NCBI RefSeq assembly: GCF_026341825.1
Contig: NZ_JAPENY010000001.1
Coordinates: 3,100,001 to 3,164,000 of the forward strand
Source: Streptomyces sp. NBC_00620
GTDB lineage: Bacteria; Actinomycetota; Actinomycetes; Streptomycetales; Streptomycetaceae
Length of the DNA: 64,000 nt
Reading direction: 5' to 3'
Shown: positions 44,404-52,210 of the stretch, in pieces
How positions within the stretch are numbered: position 1 is the stretch's first letter
How the letters are laid out: each line of letters opens with the position of its first letter
The notes under the pieces: generated by a model
What the model was told of the DNA's origin: nothing
Databases searched by the model: none
Seen by the model: the letters and a program-made list of their open reading frames with translations, nothing else
Translations under genes and position numbers: made by a program

Positions 44404-45855
44404 GTGACCTCATCGCAGGTCGGCAAGGAATACGACGGCAGTGAGGCCGTGGGCGGCGACGCCCCCGAAGAGGGGTACGAGCGCGGGCTCGGCAGCCGTC
44501 AGGTCCAGATGATCGCGATCGGCGGCGCCATCGGCGTCGGCCTCTTCCTGGGCGCCGGGGCGAACATCGCCAAGGCGGGGCCCAGCCTCATCCTCATGTA
44601 CGCCCTCGCGGGCGTGATCATCTTCTTCATCATGCGGGCGCTCGGCGAACTCCTGCTCTACCGCCCGGTGTCGGGCTCCTTCGCGGAGTACTCGCGCGAG
44701 TTCCTCGGCCCGTTCTTCGGCTTCTTCACCGGCTGGACGTACTGGCTGATGTGGGTCGTCACCGGCATGGCGGAACTCACCGCCGCCGCGATCTACGTCA
44801 ACTTCTGGTTCCCGCAGGTCCCGCGGTGGGTGACGGCCCTGGTCTTCCTGGTCGTCCTCTTCGTCGCCAACCTGATCTCGGTGAAGCTGTTCGGCGAGAT
44901 CGAGTTCTGGTTCTCGATGGTCAAGGTCACCGCGCTCATCGGCATGATCGTGATCGGCCTCGGCGTCCTCACCTTCGGCTTCAGCTCGGCCGGTGACACC
45001 GCCTCCGTCGCCAACCTCTGGCAGTTCGACGGCTTCTTCCCCAAGGGCATCGGCTCCTCCCTGATGACCCTCCAGGGCGTCATGTTCGCCTACCTCGCCG
45101 TCGAACTCGTCGGCGTCACCGCGGGCGAGTCCGAGAATCCCGAGAAGACCCTCCCCAAGGCGATCAACACCCTGCCCTGGCGCATCGCCCTCTTCTACGT
45201 CGGCGCCCTCACGGTCATCCTCTGCGTCGTGAAGTGGACGGAGTTCGCACCGGGAGTCAGCCCCTTCGTGGAGGCCTTCGCGAAGATCGGCATCCCGGCG
45301 GGCGCGGGTATCGTCAACTTCGTCGTCCTCACCGCCGCCCTGTCGTCCTGCAACTCCGGCATGTACTCCACCGGACGCATGCTGCGCACCCTGGCGGACA
45401 ACGGCGAGGCCCCGAAGATCTTCAACAAGCTCTCCTCCACCAGGACCCCGGCGTTCGGCATCACCATCTCCGTGCTCTTCATGGGCATCGGCGTGATCCT
45501 CAACTACATCGTCCCGGAGAAGGCGTTCGGCTATGTGGTCTCGGTGGCCACCGCGGCCGGCATCTGGACCTGGCTGATGATCCTGATCAGCCACATCCTG
45601 TACCGCCGCGCGGTCGACGCCGGGCGCCTGCCCGCGTCCTCCTTCCCCGCCCCGGGCGGCGCGAGGTTCAGCTGGGTCGCGGTCGCGTTCCTCCTCTTCG
45701 TGACCTGCCTGATCGCCTACGACGCAGACTCCCGCGTCTGCCTGTACGTGATGGCCGGCTGGGCCGCCGCGCTGGGTATCGGCTGGGCCGTCCTCAAGTC
45801 GAGGAACCCGCAGGTCGCCGAGCGCGACGACCCGGTCTTCGAAAAGGTCGGCTGA
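44404..45855 (+). CDS. Amino acid permease, APC/AAT family
   Basis: The 483-residue protein has about 12 membrane helices. The first carries the substrate-site glycine motif (QVQMIAIGGAIGVGLFLGAG), followed by FFIMRALGELLLYRPVSGSFAEYSREFLGPFFGF, typical of the AAT subfamily (GabP, AnsP, CycA relatives). Helix 6 and the loop read YLAVELVGVTAGESENPEKTLPKAI. The GTG start is supported by GGAGAAAGG. The substrate is not predictable; proton-coupled amino acid uptake is the family role. A structured leader precedes it and a hairpin terminator follows. Confidence 0.9.
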   Translation: MTSSQVGKEYDGSEAVGGDAPEEGYERGLGSRQVQMIAIGGAIGVGLFLGAGANIAKAGPSLILMYALAGVIIFFIMRALGELLLYRPVSGSFAEYSREFLGPFFGFFTGWTYWLMWVVTGMAELTAAAIYVNFWFPQVPRWVTALVFLVVLFVANLISVKLFGEIEFWFSMVKVTALIGMIVIGLGVLTFGFSSAGDTASVANLWQFDGFFPKGIGSSLMTLQGVMFAYLAVELVGVTAGESENPEKTLPKAINTLPWRIALFYVGALTVILCVVKWTEFAPGVSPFVEAFAKIGIPAGAGIVNFVVLTAALSSCNSGMYSTGRMLRTLADNGEAPKIFNKLSSTRTPAFGITISVLFMGIGVILNYIVPEKAFGYVVSVATAAGIWTWLMILISHILYRRAVDAGRLPASSFPAPGGARFSWVAVAFLLFVTCLIAYDADSRVCLYVMAGWAAALGIGWAVLKSRNPQVAERDDPVFEKVG

Positions 45856-45880
45856 CCTCCCAGGTCTCATGATGTGGGCC

Positions 45881-45907
45881 GCCCCGTACCACTCCTCGGT
45901 ACGGGGC
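45881..45907 (+). terminator. Terminator of the permease gene
   Basis: A perfect 10-bp stem, GCCCCGTACC with its complement, and a 7-base loop, 25 bases after the permease stop. Confidence 0.85.
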
Positions 45908-45932
45908 CGCCCTTCTGCTTATCCTGGCCAGC

Positions 45933-46355
45933 ATGCTGACCATCACCCAGGCCCTGTTCGACCAGATCGTCGCGCACGCGCGCCAGGACCACCCCGACGA
46001 GGCGTGCGGCGTCGTAGCGGGCCCGGAGGGCACCGGCCGCCCCGAGCGGTTCATCCCGATGCTCAACGCCGCCCGCTCGCCCACGTTCTACGAGTTCGAC
46101 TCCGGCGACCTGCTGAAGCTGTACCGGGAGATGGACGACCGCGACGAGGAACCCGTCGTCATCTACCACTCCCACACGGCGACCGAGGCCTACCCCTCCC
46201 GCACCGACCTCTCGTACGCCAACGAGCCGGGCGCGCACTATGTACTGGTCTCCACCGCCGACTCGGACGACGCGGGACCCTTCCAGTTCCGCTCGTACCG
46301 GATCGTCGAGGGCGTGGTTACGGAGGAGGAGATCAAGGTGGTCGAGGCATACTGA
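45933..46355 (+). CDS. mec: JAMM/Mov34 metallopeptidase, Mec-type CysO peptidase
   Basis: The 140-residue protein has the JAMM zinc motif: Glu in DEACGVVAG, then H-S-H-T-x7-S-x2-D within IYHSHTATEAYPSRTD. In M. tuberculosis Mec (Rv1334) releases cysteine from the CysO-cysteine adduct. Here cysO and cysM lie 1.4 kb downstream, past a LacI-type gene, so the same pathway applies. Because the CysO here carries two residues after its Gly-Gly, the peptidase may also trim that tail, as QbsD does in Pseudomonas. The latter point is inference. Confidence 0.9.
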   Translation: MLTITQALFDQIVAHARQDHPDEACGVVAGPEGTGRPERFIPMLNAARSPTFYEFDSGDLLKLYREMDDRDEEPVVIYHSHTATEAYPSRTDLSYANEPGAHYVLVSTADSDDAGPFQFRSYRIVEGVVTEEEIKVVEAY

Positions 46356-46383
46356 TTGCCCCGACCAACTCGCCGTATCGGAG

Positions 46384-47445
46384 ATGGTGTTGACGCAGCG
46401 GACGAACAGACGACGCCCCACGCTGGAGGACGTCGCCCGCCAGTCGGGTGTCTCGAAGTCCACCGTGTCGCGAGTGGTCAACGGCGAGCTCAAGGTGCGC
46501 CCGGAGGTCGTCGACCGCGTCCGGGACGTGATCGCCGAGCTGGGCTACGTACCGAACCAGGCCGCCCGCCAGCTGGTCACCCGCCGCACGGGCGCCGTCG
46601 CCGTCGTGGCGACCCAGCCGCAGGACCGGGTCTTCATCGACCCGTTCTTCGACTGCCACCTGCGCGGCATCCGCAAGGAGCTCATCGCGCACGGCGTCCA
46701 GCCCGTCCTGCTGTTCCTCGAGGAACCCGACGACTATCCGCGCGTGGGCGAATTCCTCGGCGGCGGCCACGTCGACGGCGCACTGCTGTTCTCCCTCCGC
46801 GCCGACGACCCGCTGCCCGGCATGATCGAGCGGCTCGGCCTGCCCGCCGTCTTCGGCGGCCGCCCGCTGCTGCGTGAGGGCGAGACCGTGCGCGGCCAGA
46901 TATACGTCGACGCCGACAACCGCGGCGGGGCCCGTGAAGCCGTCCGCCACCTCGTCTCGATCGGCCGTGAACGCATCGCGACCATCACCGGGCCCTACGA
47001 CCAGGAAGCCTCAGCGGTCGACCGCCTCGACGGCTACCGGGACGTCCTCCTGGACGCCTCGCCCCGCCTGATCGAACGGGCCGACTACACCCGGCAGGGC
47101 GGCGCCGACGCCATGGCCGTCCTCCTGGACCGGTGCCCCGACCTGGACGCCGTCTTCGTCGCCTCGGACCTCATGGCGTCCGGCGCGCTGCAGGTGCTGC
47201 GGGAGCACGGCCGCCGGGTGCCCGAGGACGTGGCCGTCGTCGGCTTCGACGACCTCGCGCCCATCGCCGAGTCGACCGACCCGCCGCTCACCACCGTCCA
47301 CCAGGACGTCGAAGGCATGGGGCGCCTGCTGGCCCGGCTGCTGTTCAGCGGGACCGCGGCGGGCATCGACGAAGAGGCGACCGGCGGTCACCCGCTCTCC
47401 TCCGTGGTCACCCCCACGCGTCTTGTCAGGCGGGAGTCCGCCTGA
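46384..47445 (+). CDS. LacI/GalR family transcriptional regulator
   Basis: The 353-residue protein has a LacI headpiece (RPTLEDVARQSGVSKSTVSRVVNGELKVRPEVVDRVRDVIAELGYVPN, where the HTH and hinge are clear) and a periplasmic-binding-like effector domain (VAVVATQPQ, DGALLFSL, ITGPYDQEASAVDRLDGYRD, VFVASDLMASGALQVL, VVGFDDL). It starts 28 bases after mec. LacI proteins normally sense sugars; here it sits inside a cysteine biosynthesis block with no sugar gene adjacent. The palindrome before the cysO leader is a possible target. The in-frame starts ATG 46384 and GTG 46387 differ little. Confidence 0.9.
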   Translation: MVLTQRTNRRRPTLEDVARQSGVSKSTVSRVVNGELKVRPEVVDRVRDVIAELGYVPNQAARQLVTRRTGAVAVVATQPQDRVFIDPFFDCHLRGIRKELIAHGVQPVLLFLEEPDDYPRVGEFLGGGHVDGALLFSLRADDPLPGMIERLGLPAVFGGRPLLREGETVRGQIYVDADNRGGAREAVRHLVSIGRERIATITGPYDQEASAVDRLDGYRDVLLDASPRLIERADYTRQGGADAMAVLLDRCPDLDAVFVASDLMASGALQVLREHGRRVPEDVAVVGFDDLAPIAESTDPPLTTVHQDVEGMGRLLARLLFSGTAAGIDEEATGGHPLSSVVTPTRLVRRESA

Positions 47446-47517
47446 GCCGTGGGCCGCAGTCGGGGGCCCGAGCTGTGGGCCTGAGCTGTCCGGTCTCATT
47501 CCCCGATCGCAATCTGT

Positions 47518-47541
47518 CCGGAATGTGGGATCACATTCCGG
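47518..47541. promoter_or_regulatory. Perfect palindrome overlapping the promoter of the cysteine leader peptide
   Basis: CCGGAATGTG-GGAT-CACATTCCGG, ten-base arms and a four-base centre, placed about 20-43 bases before a TACGAT -10 box at 47561-47566. It is an operator candidate for a dimeric regulator (the LacI protein or a sulphur regulator), or an RNA hairpin if transcription starts further upstream. Confidence 0.55.
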
Positions 47542-47572
47542 GACCCGGACCGGGAATCGATACGATGACCCC

Positions 47573-47674
47573 ATGGTTTCCCACGACGTGAGCGACAAGA
47601 CGCCGGGCATGATGCTCGTGGCGCGGCTGCACGTCGACCTGTGCAGGCTGCAGAGCGCCATCTGTACGCGCTGA
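47573..47674 (+). CDS. Cysteine-containing leader peptide upstream of cysO-cysM
   Basis: A 33-codon frame ends with the sequence LVARLHVDLCRLQSAICTR. The LHVDLxRxxSAxC signature is that of actinobacterial putative leader peptides found before sulphur and cysteine genes. Two cysteine codons near the end suit sensing of charged tRNA-Cys by ribosome stalling. The ATG at 47573 lies 6 bases after TACGAT, so it may be leaderless; internal ATGs at 47609 and 47612 would give the more usual 20-21 residues. The stop is 116 bases before cysO, with room for an attenuator structure. No independent function is expected for the peptide. Confidence 0.75.
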   Translation: MVSHDVSDKTPGMMLVARLHVDLCRLQSAICTR

Positions 47675-47790
47675 ACCCTGCCGCCGCCGTACGGCCGTGA
47701 GCCGCGGCTCCGCAACCGGCGTACACCTTTCTCCACCGCGCTGCCGCGCGCCCACCGACCTGACTTTCCTCCCGACAGGAGCCCGCAACC

Positions 47791-48069
47791 ATGGCCATCG
47801 AGGTCCGCATCCCCACCATCCTCCGCACCTACACCGACGGTCAGAAGGCCGTCGAGGGCGGCGGGGAGACCCTCGCCGAGCTGTTCGCCGACCTCGAAAC
47901 CCGGCACACGGGCATCCAGGCCCGCATCGTGGACGGCGGCGAACTGCGCCGCTTCGTCAACGTCTACCTCAACGACGAGGACGTCCGCTTCCTCGACGGC
48001 ATCAACACCAAGCTGACCGACGGCGACAACGTGACGATCCTGCCGGCCGTGGCCGGCGGCATGGTCTGA
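47791..48069 (+). CDS. cysO: Ubiquitin-like sulphur carrier protein CysO
   Basis: The 92-residue protein has the beta-grasp fold of the ThiS/MoaD family (MAIEVRIPTILRTYTDGQKAVEGGGETLAELF, VYLNDEDVRFLDG, DGDNVTILPAVAGG). Its C-terminus is Gly-Gly-Met-Val, not bare Gly-Gly. The diglycine is converted to a thiocarboxylate by a MoeZ-type enzyme encoded elsewhere and donates sulphide to CysM. The extra Met-Val must be removed first, probably by the Mec JAMM peptidase. AGGAG precedes the ATG. cysM follows after 22 bases. Confidence 0.93.
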   Translation: MAIEVRIPTILRTYTDGQKAVEGGGETLAELFADLETRHTGIQARIVDGGELRRFVNVYLNDEDVRFLDGINTKLTDGDNVTILPAVAGGMV

Positions 48070-48085
48070 TCTGATCGGGCTCTGA

Positions 48086-49042
<957 letters not shown>

Positions 49043-49052
49043 GGGTGTAGCG

Positions 49053-49079
49053 GGCGGGGGTGGGTTCTTCGCCCCCGCC
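49053..49079 (+). terminator. Terminator of cysO-cysM
   Basis: GGCGGGGG pairs with CCCCCGCC around an 11-base loop, starting 11 bases after the cysM stop. Confidence 0.7.
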
Positions 49080-49156
49080 GGCCGGTTTCAGCCCGTCCGG
49101 CGTTTGAGGACGAGCGCGTCAGCGCGATACGGGGGTCTGGGGGCGGAGCCCCCAGG
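49080..49156. repeat. Streptomyces intergenic repeat element
   Basis: The segment runs from CAGCCCGTCCGGCGTTTGAG through GATACGGGGGTCTGG and ends in the hairpin CTGGGGGC-GGA-GCCCCCAG at 49137-49155. I recognise this block as a short repeat found in many Streptomyces intergenic regions. The hairpin may also end the minus-strand transcript of the PemK-like gene. Confidence 0.6.
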
Positions 49157-49198
49157 AACGGGACGGGAAGGGGCGGAGGGGGCGAAAAACCCCAACCC

Positions 49199-49657
49199 TC
49201 AGCCCGCTAGATACCGCACCTGATCCCACAGCACCGGATCCACCACCCCCACCCGCCGCCGGAAGTCCCACACAGGCACCTCCCGCAGCTCATCCGTCTC
49301 AAGAAAGCTCGCCCGCCCCTGGGCGTCCCCGACCGCCCCCGGCGGCAACGGAATCACCCCGGCCCGCTCGTCGTGATACTTGCTGGTGATCTTCGCGACG
49401 GTCACCACATCACCCCGCACACCCAGCACGAGACAGGGCCGGTCCTTGCCCCCGGGCCCGTCCTCGTAGGGAACGCTCGCCCACCAGATCTCCGCCGCCC
49501 GCGGCCGAGGCACCCGCCGCCGAGGCCCACGCGGCGGCCGCCCGGGCGGCCGCGTACGCCGCGCCGCCCGATGCCCCCGCCCCCACCCGTCCACAAGCGT
49601 GGCGACCAACGCGAGCAGCACCACAGCCGCCAGCGCGAGCCACCAGGACGTGTCCAT
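49199..49657 (-). CDS. Membrane-anchored PemK/MazF-like protein
   Basis: The 152-residue protein begins MDTSWWLALAAVVLLALVATLV, one membrane helix, then a highly basic Arg/Pro linker (residues ~28-55), then a PemK/MazF-like barrel: EIWWASVPYEDGPGGKDRPCLVLGV, VTVAKITSKYHDER, and ETDELREVPVWDFRRRVGVVDPVLWDQVRYL. MazF-type toxins are sequence-specific RNases, but they are normally soluble and paired with an antitoxin. No antitoxin gene is adjacent here. I would treat toxin activity as unproven. ATG 49657 is the natural start. Confidence 0.75.
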   Translation of the reverse strand: MDTSWWLALAAVVLLALVATLVDGWGRGHRAARRTRPPGRPPRGPRRRVPRPRAAEIWWASVPYEDGPGGKDRPCLVLGVRGDVVTVAKITSKYHDERAGVIPLPPGAVGDAQGRASFLETDELREVPVWDFRRRVGVVDPVLWDQVRYLAG

Positions 49658-49929
49658 ACCAATGAAGGTACCGGTGCGTACCGCCACCCGCCCCCCGCCC
49701 GGCCGGAGCCGCCCGCCCGGACCCCGCCCCAGGTCCATCCGAACCGGTGACAGCACAGGTGAGTTCGCCCACAACGGCCCCTGGCGGAGGAGCGACCGGC
49801 CCTTTTGCGCCTTACGCTCGACGGACCGCACGACCCCCGTTTCCCGTACCTGCTCCGAGTGTCTGCGCTGAGTATCTGCTCACCGCATCTACTCTCTGCA
49901 CTTCCTGTCAGCGCGGAGGTTCCAGCTCT

Positions 49930-50682
49930 ATGAAGCTCACCGTCGTCGGCTGCTCGGGGTCGTTCCCGTCCGCGGAATCGGCCTGTTCGAGCTACCTCGT
50001 AGAGGCCGACGGCTTCCGGCTGCTTCTCGACATGGGCAACGGTGCCCTTGGCGAGCTGCAGCGCCACTGCGGTCTTTACGACCTCGACGCGATCTTCCTC
50101 AGCCATCTGCACGCCGACCACTGCATCGACATGTGCGCGTACTTCGTCGCGCGCTACTACCGCCACGACGGCGGCCGCGCCGACCCGATCCCGGTCTACG
50201 GACCCGAGGGCACGGAGCACCGCCTGACCACCGCGTACGCGGACACGCCCAGCGCCTCGTCGATGAGCGAGGTGTTCGACTTCCACACGGTCAAGCCGGG
50301 CACGTTCGAGGTCGGCCCGTTCACCCTGCACACGGAGCGGGTGCGCCACCCGGTGGAGGCGTACGGCATCCGCGTGGAGCACGGTGGACGTTCCCTGACC
50401 TACTCCGGGGACACGGGAGTGAGCGAGTCCCTCGATGAACTCGCCCGTGACACCGACCTGTTCCTCTGCGAGGCCGCGTTCACGCACGGCAAGGAGAACA
50501 TCCCCGACCTCCATCTCAACGGCCGCGAGGCAGGCGAAACCGCCACCCGCGCCGGCGCCCGCCGTCTCCTCCTCACCCACATCCCGCCGTGGACGGACCC
50601 CCAGATCAACCTGGCGGACGCACGCGAGGTGTACGACGGTCCGCTGGAACTGGCGGCGCCGAGGGCGTCGTACGAGATCTAG
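49930..50682 (+). CDS. Metallo-beta-lactamase-fold phosphodiesterase, Rv1339-like
   Basis: The 250-residue protein has a full MBL metal site: S-H59-L-H61-A-D63-H64, a later His in VRHPVEAYGIRV, Asp in TYSGDTG, and a final His in LLLTHIPPW. The arrangement and the LCEAAFTHGKENIPDLHL segment are those of Rv1339 of M. tuberculosis, which is reported to hydrolyse cAMP. Its location after cysM and before rph is also shared. GGAGG sits upstream of the ATG. Alternative names such as RNase Z-like hydrolase are common in annotations; cAMP activity is inferred from the homologue. Confidence 0.88.
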   Translation: MKLTVVGCSGSFPSAESACSSYLVEADGFRLLLDMGNGALGELQRHCGLYDLDAIFLSHLHADHCIDMCAYFVARYYRHDGGRADPIPVYGPEGTEHRLTTAYADTPSASSMSEVFDFHTVKPGTFEVGPFTLHTERVRHPVEAYGIRVEHGGRSLTYSGDTGVSESLDELARDTDLFLCEAAFTHGKENIPDLHLNGREAGETATRAGARRLLLTHIPPWTDPQINLADAREVYDGPLELAAPRASYEI

Positions 50683-50698
50683 AGCCGGCGGTAACGAG

Positions 50699-50733
50699 GA
50701 AGGCCCCGGAACCCAATGGGTTCCGGGGCCTTC
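50699..50733. terminator. Bidirectional terminator
   Basis: A perfect 16-bp stem, GAAGGCCCCGGAACCC with its complement, and an AAT loop. It lies between the phosphodiesterase and the convergent nagE2 gene. Confidence 0.9.
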
Positions 50734-50748
50734 GTCATGCCGTATGGC

Positions 50749-51999
50749 TCACGCCTTGGTGAGGTCCTCGATCTCCTCCTCGGGCTCGCGGCCCGGGGTG
50801 GGGAGGTTCCACTTGGTGATCGCGAAGCGGAAGACGACGTAGTAAATGGCGCCGAATACCAGGCCGATCGGGATGATCAGCCATGGCTTGGTGGCGAGGT
50901 TCCAGTTCAGTGCGTAGTCGATGAAGCCCGCGGAGAACGTGAAGCCCGCGTGCACTCCGAGCGCCCAGGTGATCGCCATGGACAGGGCGGTGAGGATCGC
51001 GTGGATCGCGTACAGCACCGGCGCGATGAACATGAACGAGAACTCGATCGGCTCGGTCACACCCGTCACGAAGGACGTCAGCGCGAGCGAGATCATCATG
51101 CCCATCACGGCCTTGCGGCGCTCGGGGCGGGCGCTGTGCGCGATGGCGATTGCGGCAGCCGGCAGGCCGAACATCATGATCGGGAAGAAGCCCGACATGA
51201 ACTGTCCGGCGGTCGGGTCACCGGCGAAGAAGCGGTTGAGGTCGCCGTGGACGACGGCGCCGGTGGCGGGGTTGGTGAAGTCGCCGATCTGGAACCAGGA
51301 GACGGTGTTCACGAACTGGTGCATGCCGACCGGGATCAGCGCGCGGTTGATCAGACCGAACAGGGCGGCACCGAAGGAACCGAGACCGGTCATCCACTCG
51401 CCGAAGTCGGAGATGACCTCACCGATCGGCTCCCAGACCAGGCCGAAGAAGACACCCATGATGGTGCCGACGAAGGCCATGATGATCGGGACGAGACGGC
51501 GGCCGTTGAAGAAGCCGAGCCAGTCGACCAGCTTGGTGCGGTGGAACTTCTGCCACAGCACGGCGGACAGCAGACCCATGAGGATGCCGCCGAGGACACC
51601 GGGGTTGTTGTACGTCGCGGCTATGTCCGCGCCCGCCTGGACCTTGGCCTCGGAGACCGGGAAGGCCTTCAGCACGTTGCTGTAGACAAGGAAGCCGACG
51701 AGGGCGGCGAGAGCGGTGGAGCCGTCGGACTTCTTGGCGAAGCCGATCGCGACGCCGATACAGAACAGCATCGGCAGGTTGTCGAAGATGGCGCCGCCGG
51801 CGGTGGCGAAGACCGCCGTCACCTTGTCTGGCAGGTTCAGCTTCTCCTGGACGTCCGCCTGCCCCAACCGCAGCAGGAGACCCGCCGCCGGCAGCACGGC
51901 GATCGGCAGCTGCAGGCTGCGGCCGACCTTCTGCAGGCCCTGGAACAGACCGGATCCCCGCTTCTTTGCGGGGGCCGCCGATGTGGTGGCGGTGCTCAT
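50749..51999 (-). CDS. nagE2: PTS N-acetylglucosamine permease EIIC, NagE2
   Basis: The 416-residue protein is a glucose-superfamily EIIC with about ten membrane helices. Typical segments are QLPIAVLPAAGLLLRLGQ, FFNGRRLVPIIMAF, GMHQFVNTVSWFQIG and the catalytic GVTEPIEFSFMFIAP. It moves GlcNAc across the membrane while EIIB (NagF) phosphorylates it. The ATG follows GGAGGAAC. The order nagE2-nagE1-nagF and two DasR-type sites upstream match S. coelicolor, where NagE2 is the main GlcNAc transporter. The choice of E2 over E1 rests on this order. Confidence 0.9.
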   Translation of the reverse strand: MSTATTSAAPAKKRGSGLFQGLQKVGRSLQLPIAVLPAAGLLLRLGQADVQEKLNLPDKVTAVFATAGGAIFDNLPMLFCIGVAIGFAKKSDGSTALAALVGFLVYSNVLKAFPVSEAKVQAGADIAATYNNPGVLGGILMGLLSAVLWQKFHRTKLVDWLGFFNGRRLVPIIMAFVGTIMGVFFGLVWEPIGEVISDFGEWMTGLGSFGAALFGLINRALIPVGMHQFVNTVSWFQIGDFTNPATGAVVHGDLNRFFAGDPTAGQFMSGFFPIMMFGLPAAAIAIAHSARPERRKAVMGMMISLALTSFVTGVTEPIEFSFMFIAPVLYAIHAILTALSMAITWALGVHAGFTFSAGFIDYALNWNLATKPWLIIPIGLVFGAIYYVVFRFAITKWNLPTPGREPEEEIEDLTKA

Positions 52000-52079
52000 A
52001 GTTCCTCCATGTACCGGAGCTGCCGGGGGGGGACGGGAAGGGGGAAGCAGGGGTGAAGAAAAAGGGTGGGCAGCGTCCA

Positions 52080-52095
52080 CGTGGTCTACACCATT
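52080..52095. promoter_or_regulatory. DasR-responsive element, distal half of a tandem pair (nagE2)
   Basis: CGTGGTCTACACCATT matches the dre consensus ACTGGTCTAGACCAGT at 12 of 16 positions. It lies one base from a second site. Confidence 0.6.
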
Positions 52096-52096
52096 A

Positions 52097-52112
52097 AGTG
52101 GTGTAGACCTGT
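52097..52112. promoter_or_regulatory. DasR-responsive element (nagE2)
   Basis: AGTGGTGTAGACCTGT matches the dre consensus at 13 of 16 positions. Together with 52080-52095 it forms a tandem DasR target about 80 bases before the nagE2 start. DasR is a GntR-family repressor released by GlcN-6-P. Confidence 0.8.
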
Positions 52113-52161
52113 TTTAGCACGGTGAAGGTGAGATAAGGAACCCGCCAATTTCGAATCATGA

Positions 52162-52199
52162 CGAAGGGCCCCAGGACCAGCAGGTCCGGGGGCCCTTCG
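52162..52199 (-). terminator. Terminator of nagE1
   Basis: An 11-bp outer stem (CGAAGGGCCCC) plus a 5-bp inner stem separated by one A-G mismatch, loop AGCA, 12 bases beyond the nagE1 stop. Confidence 0.9.
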
Positions 52200-52210
52200 A
52201 GGGTTCGCCG

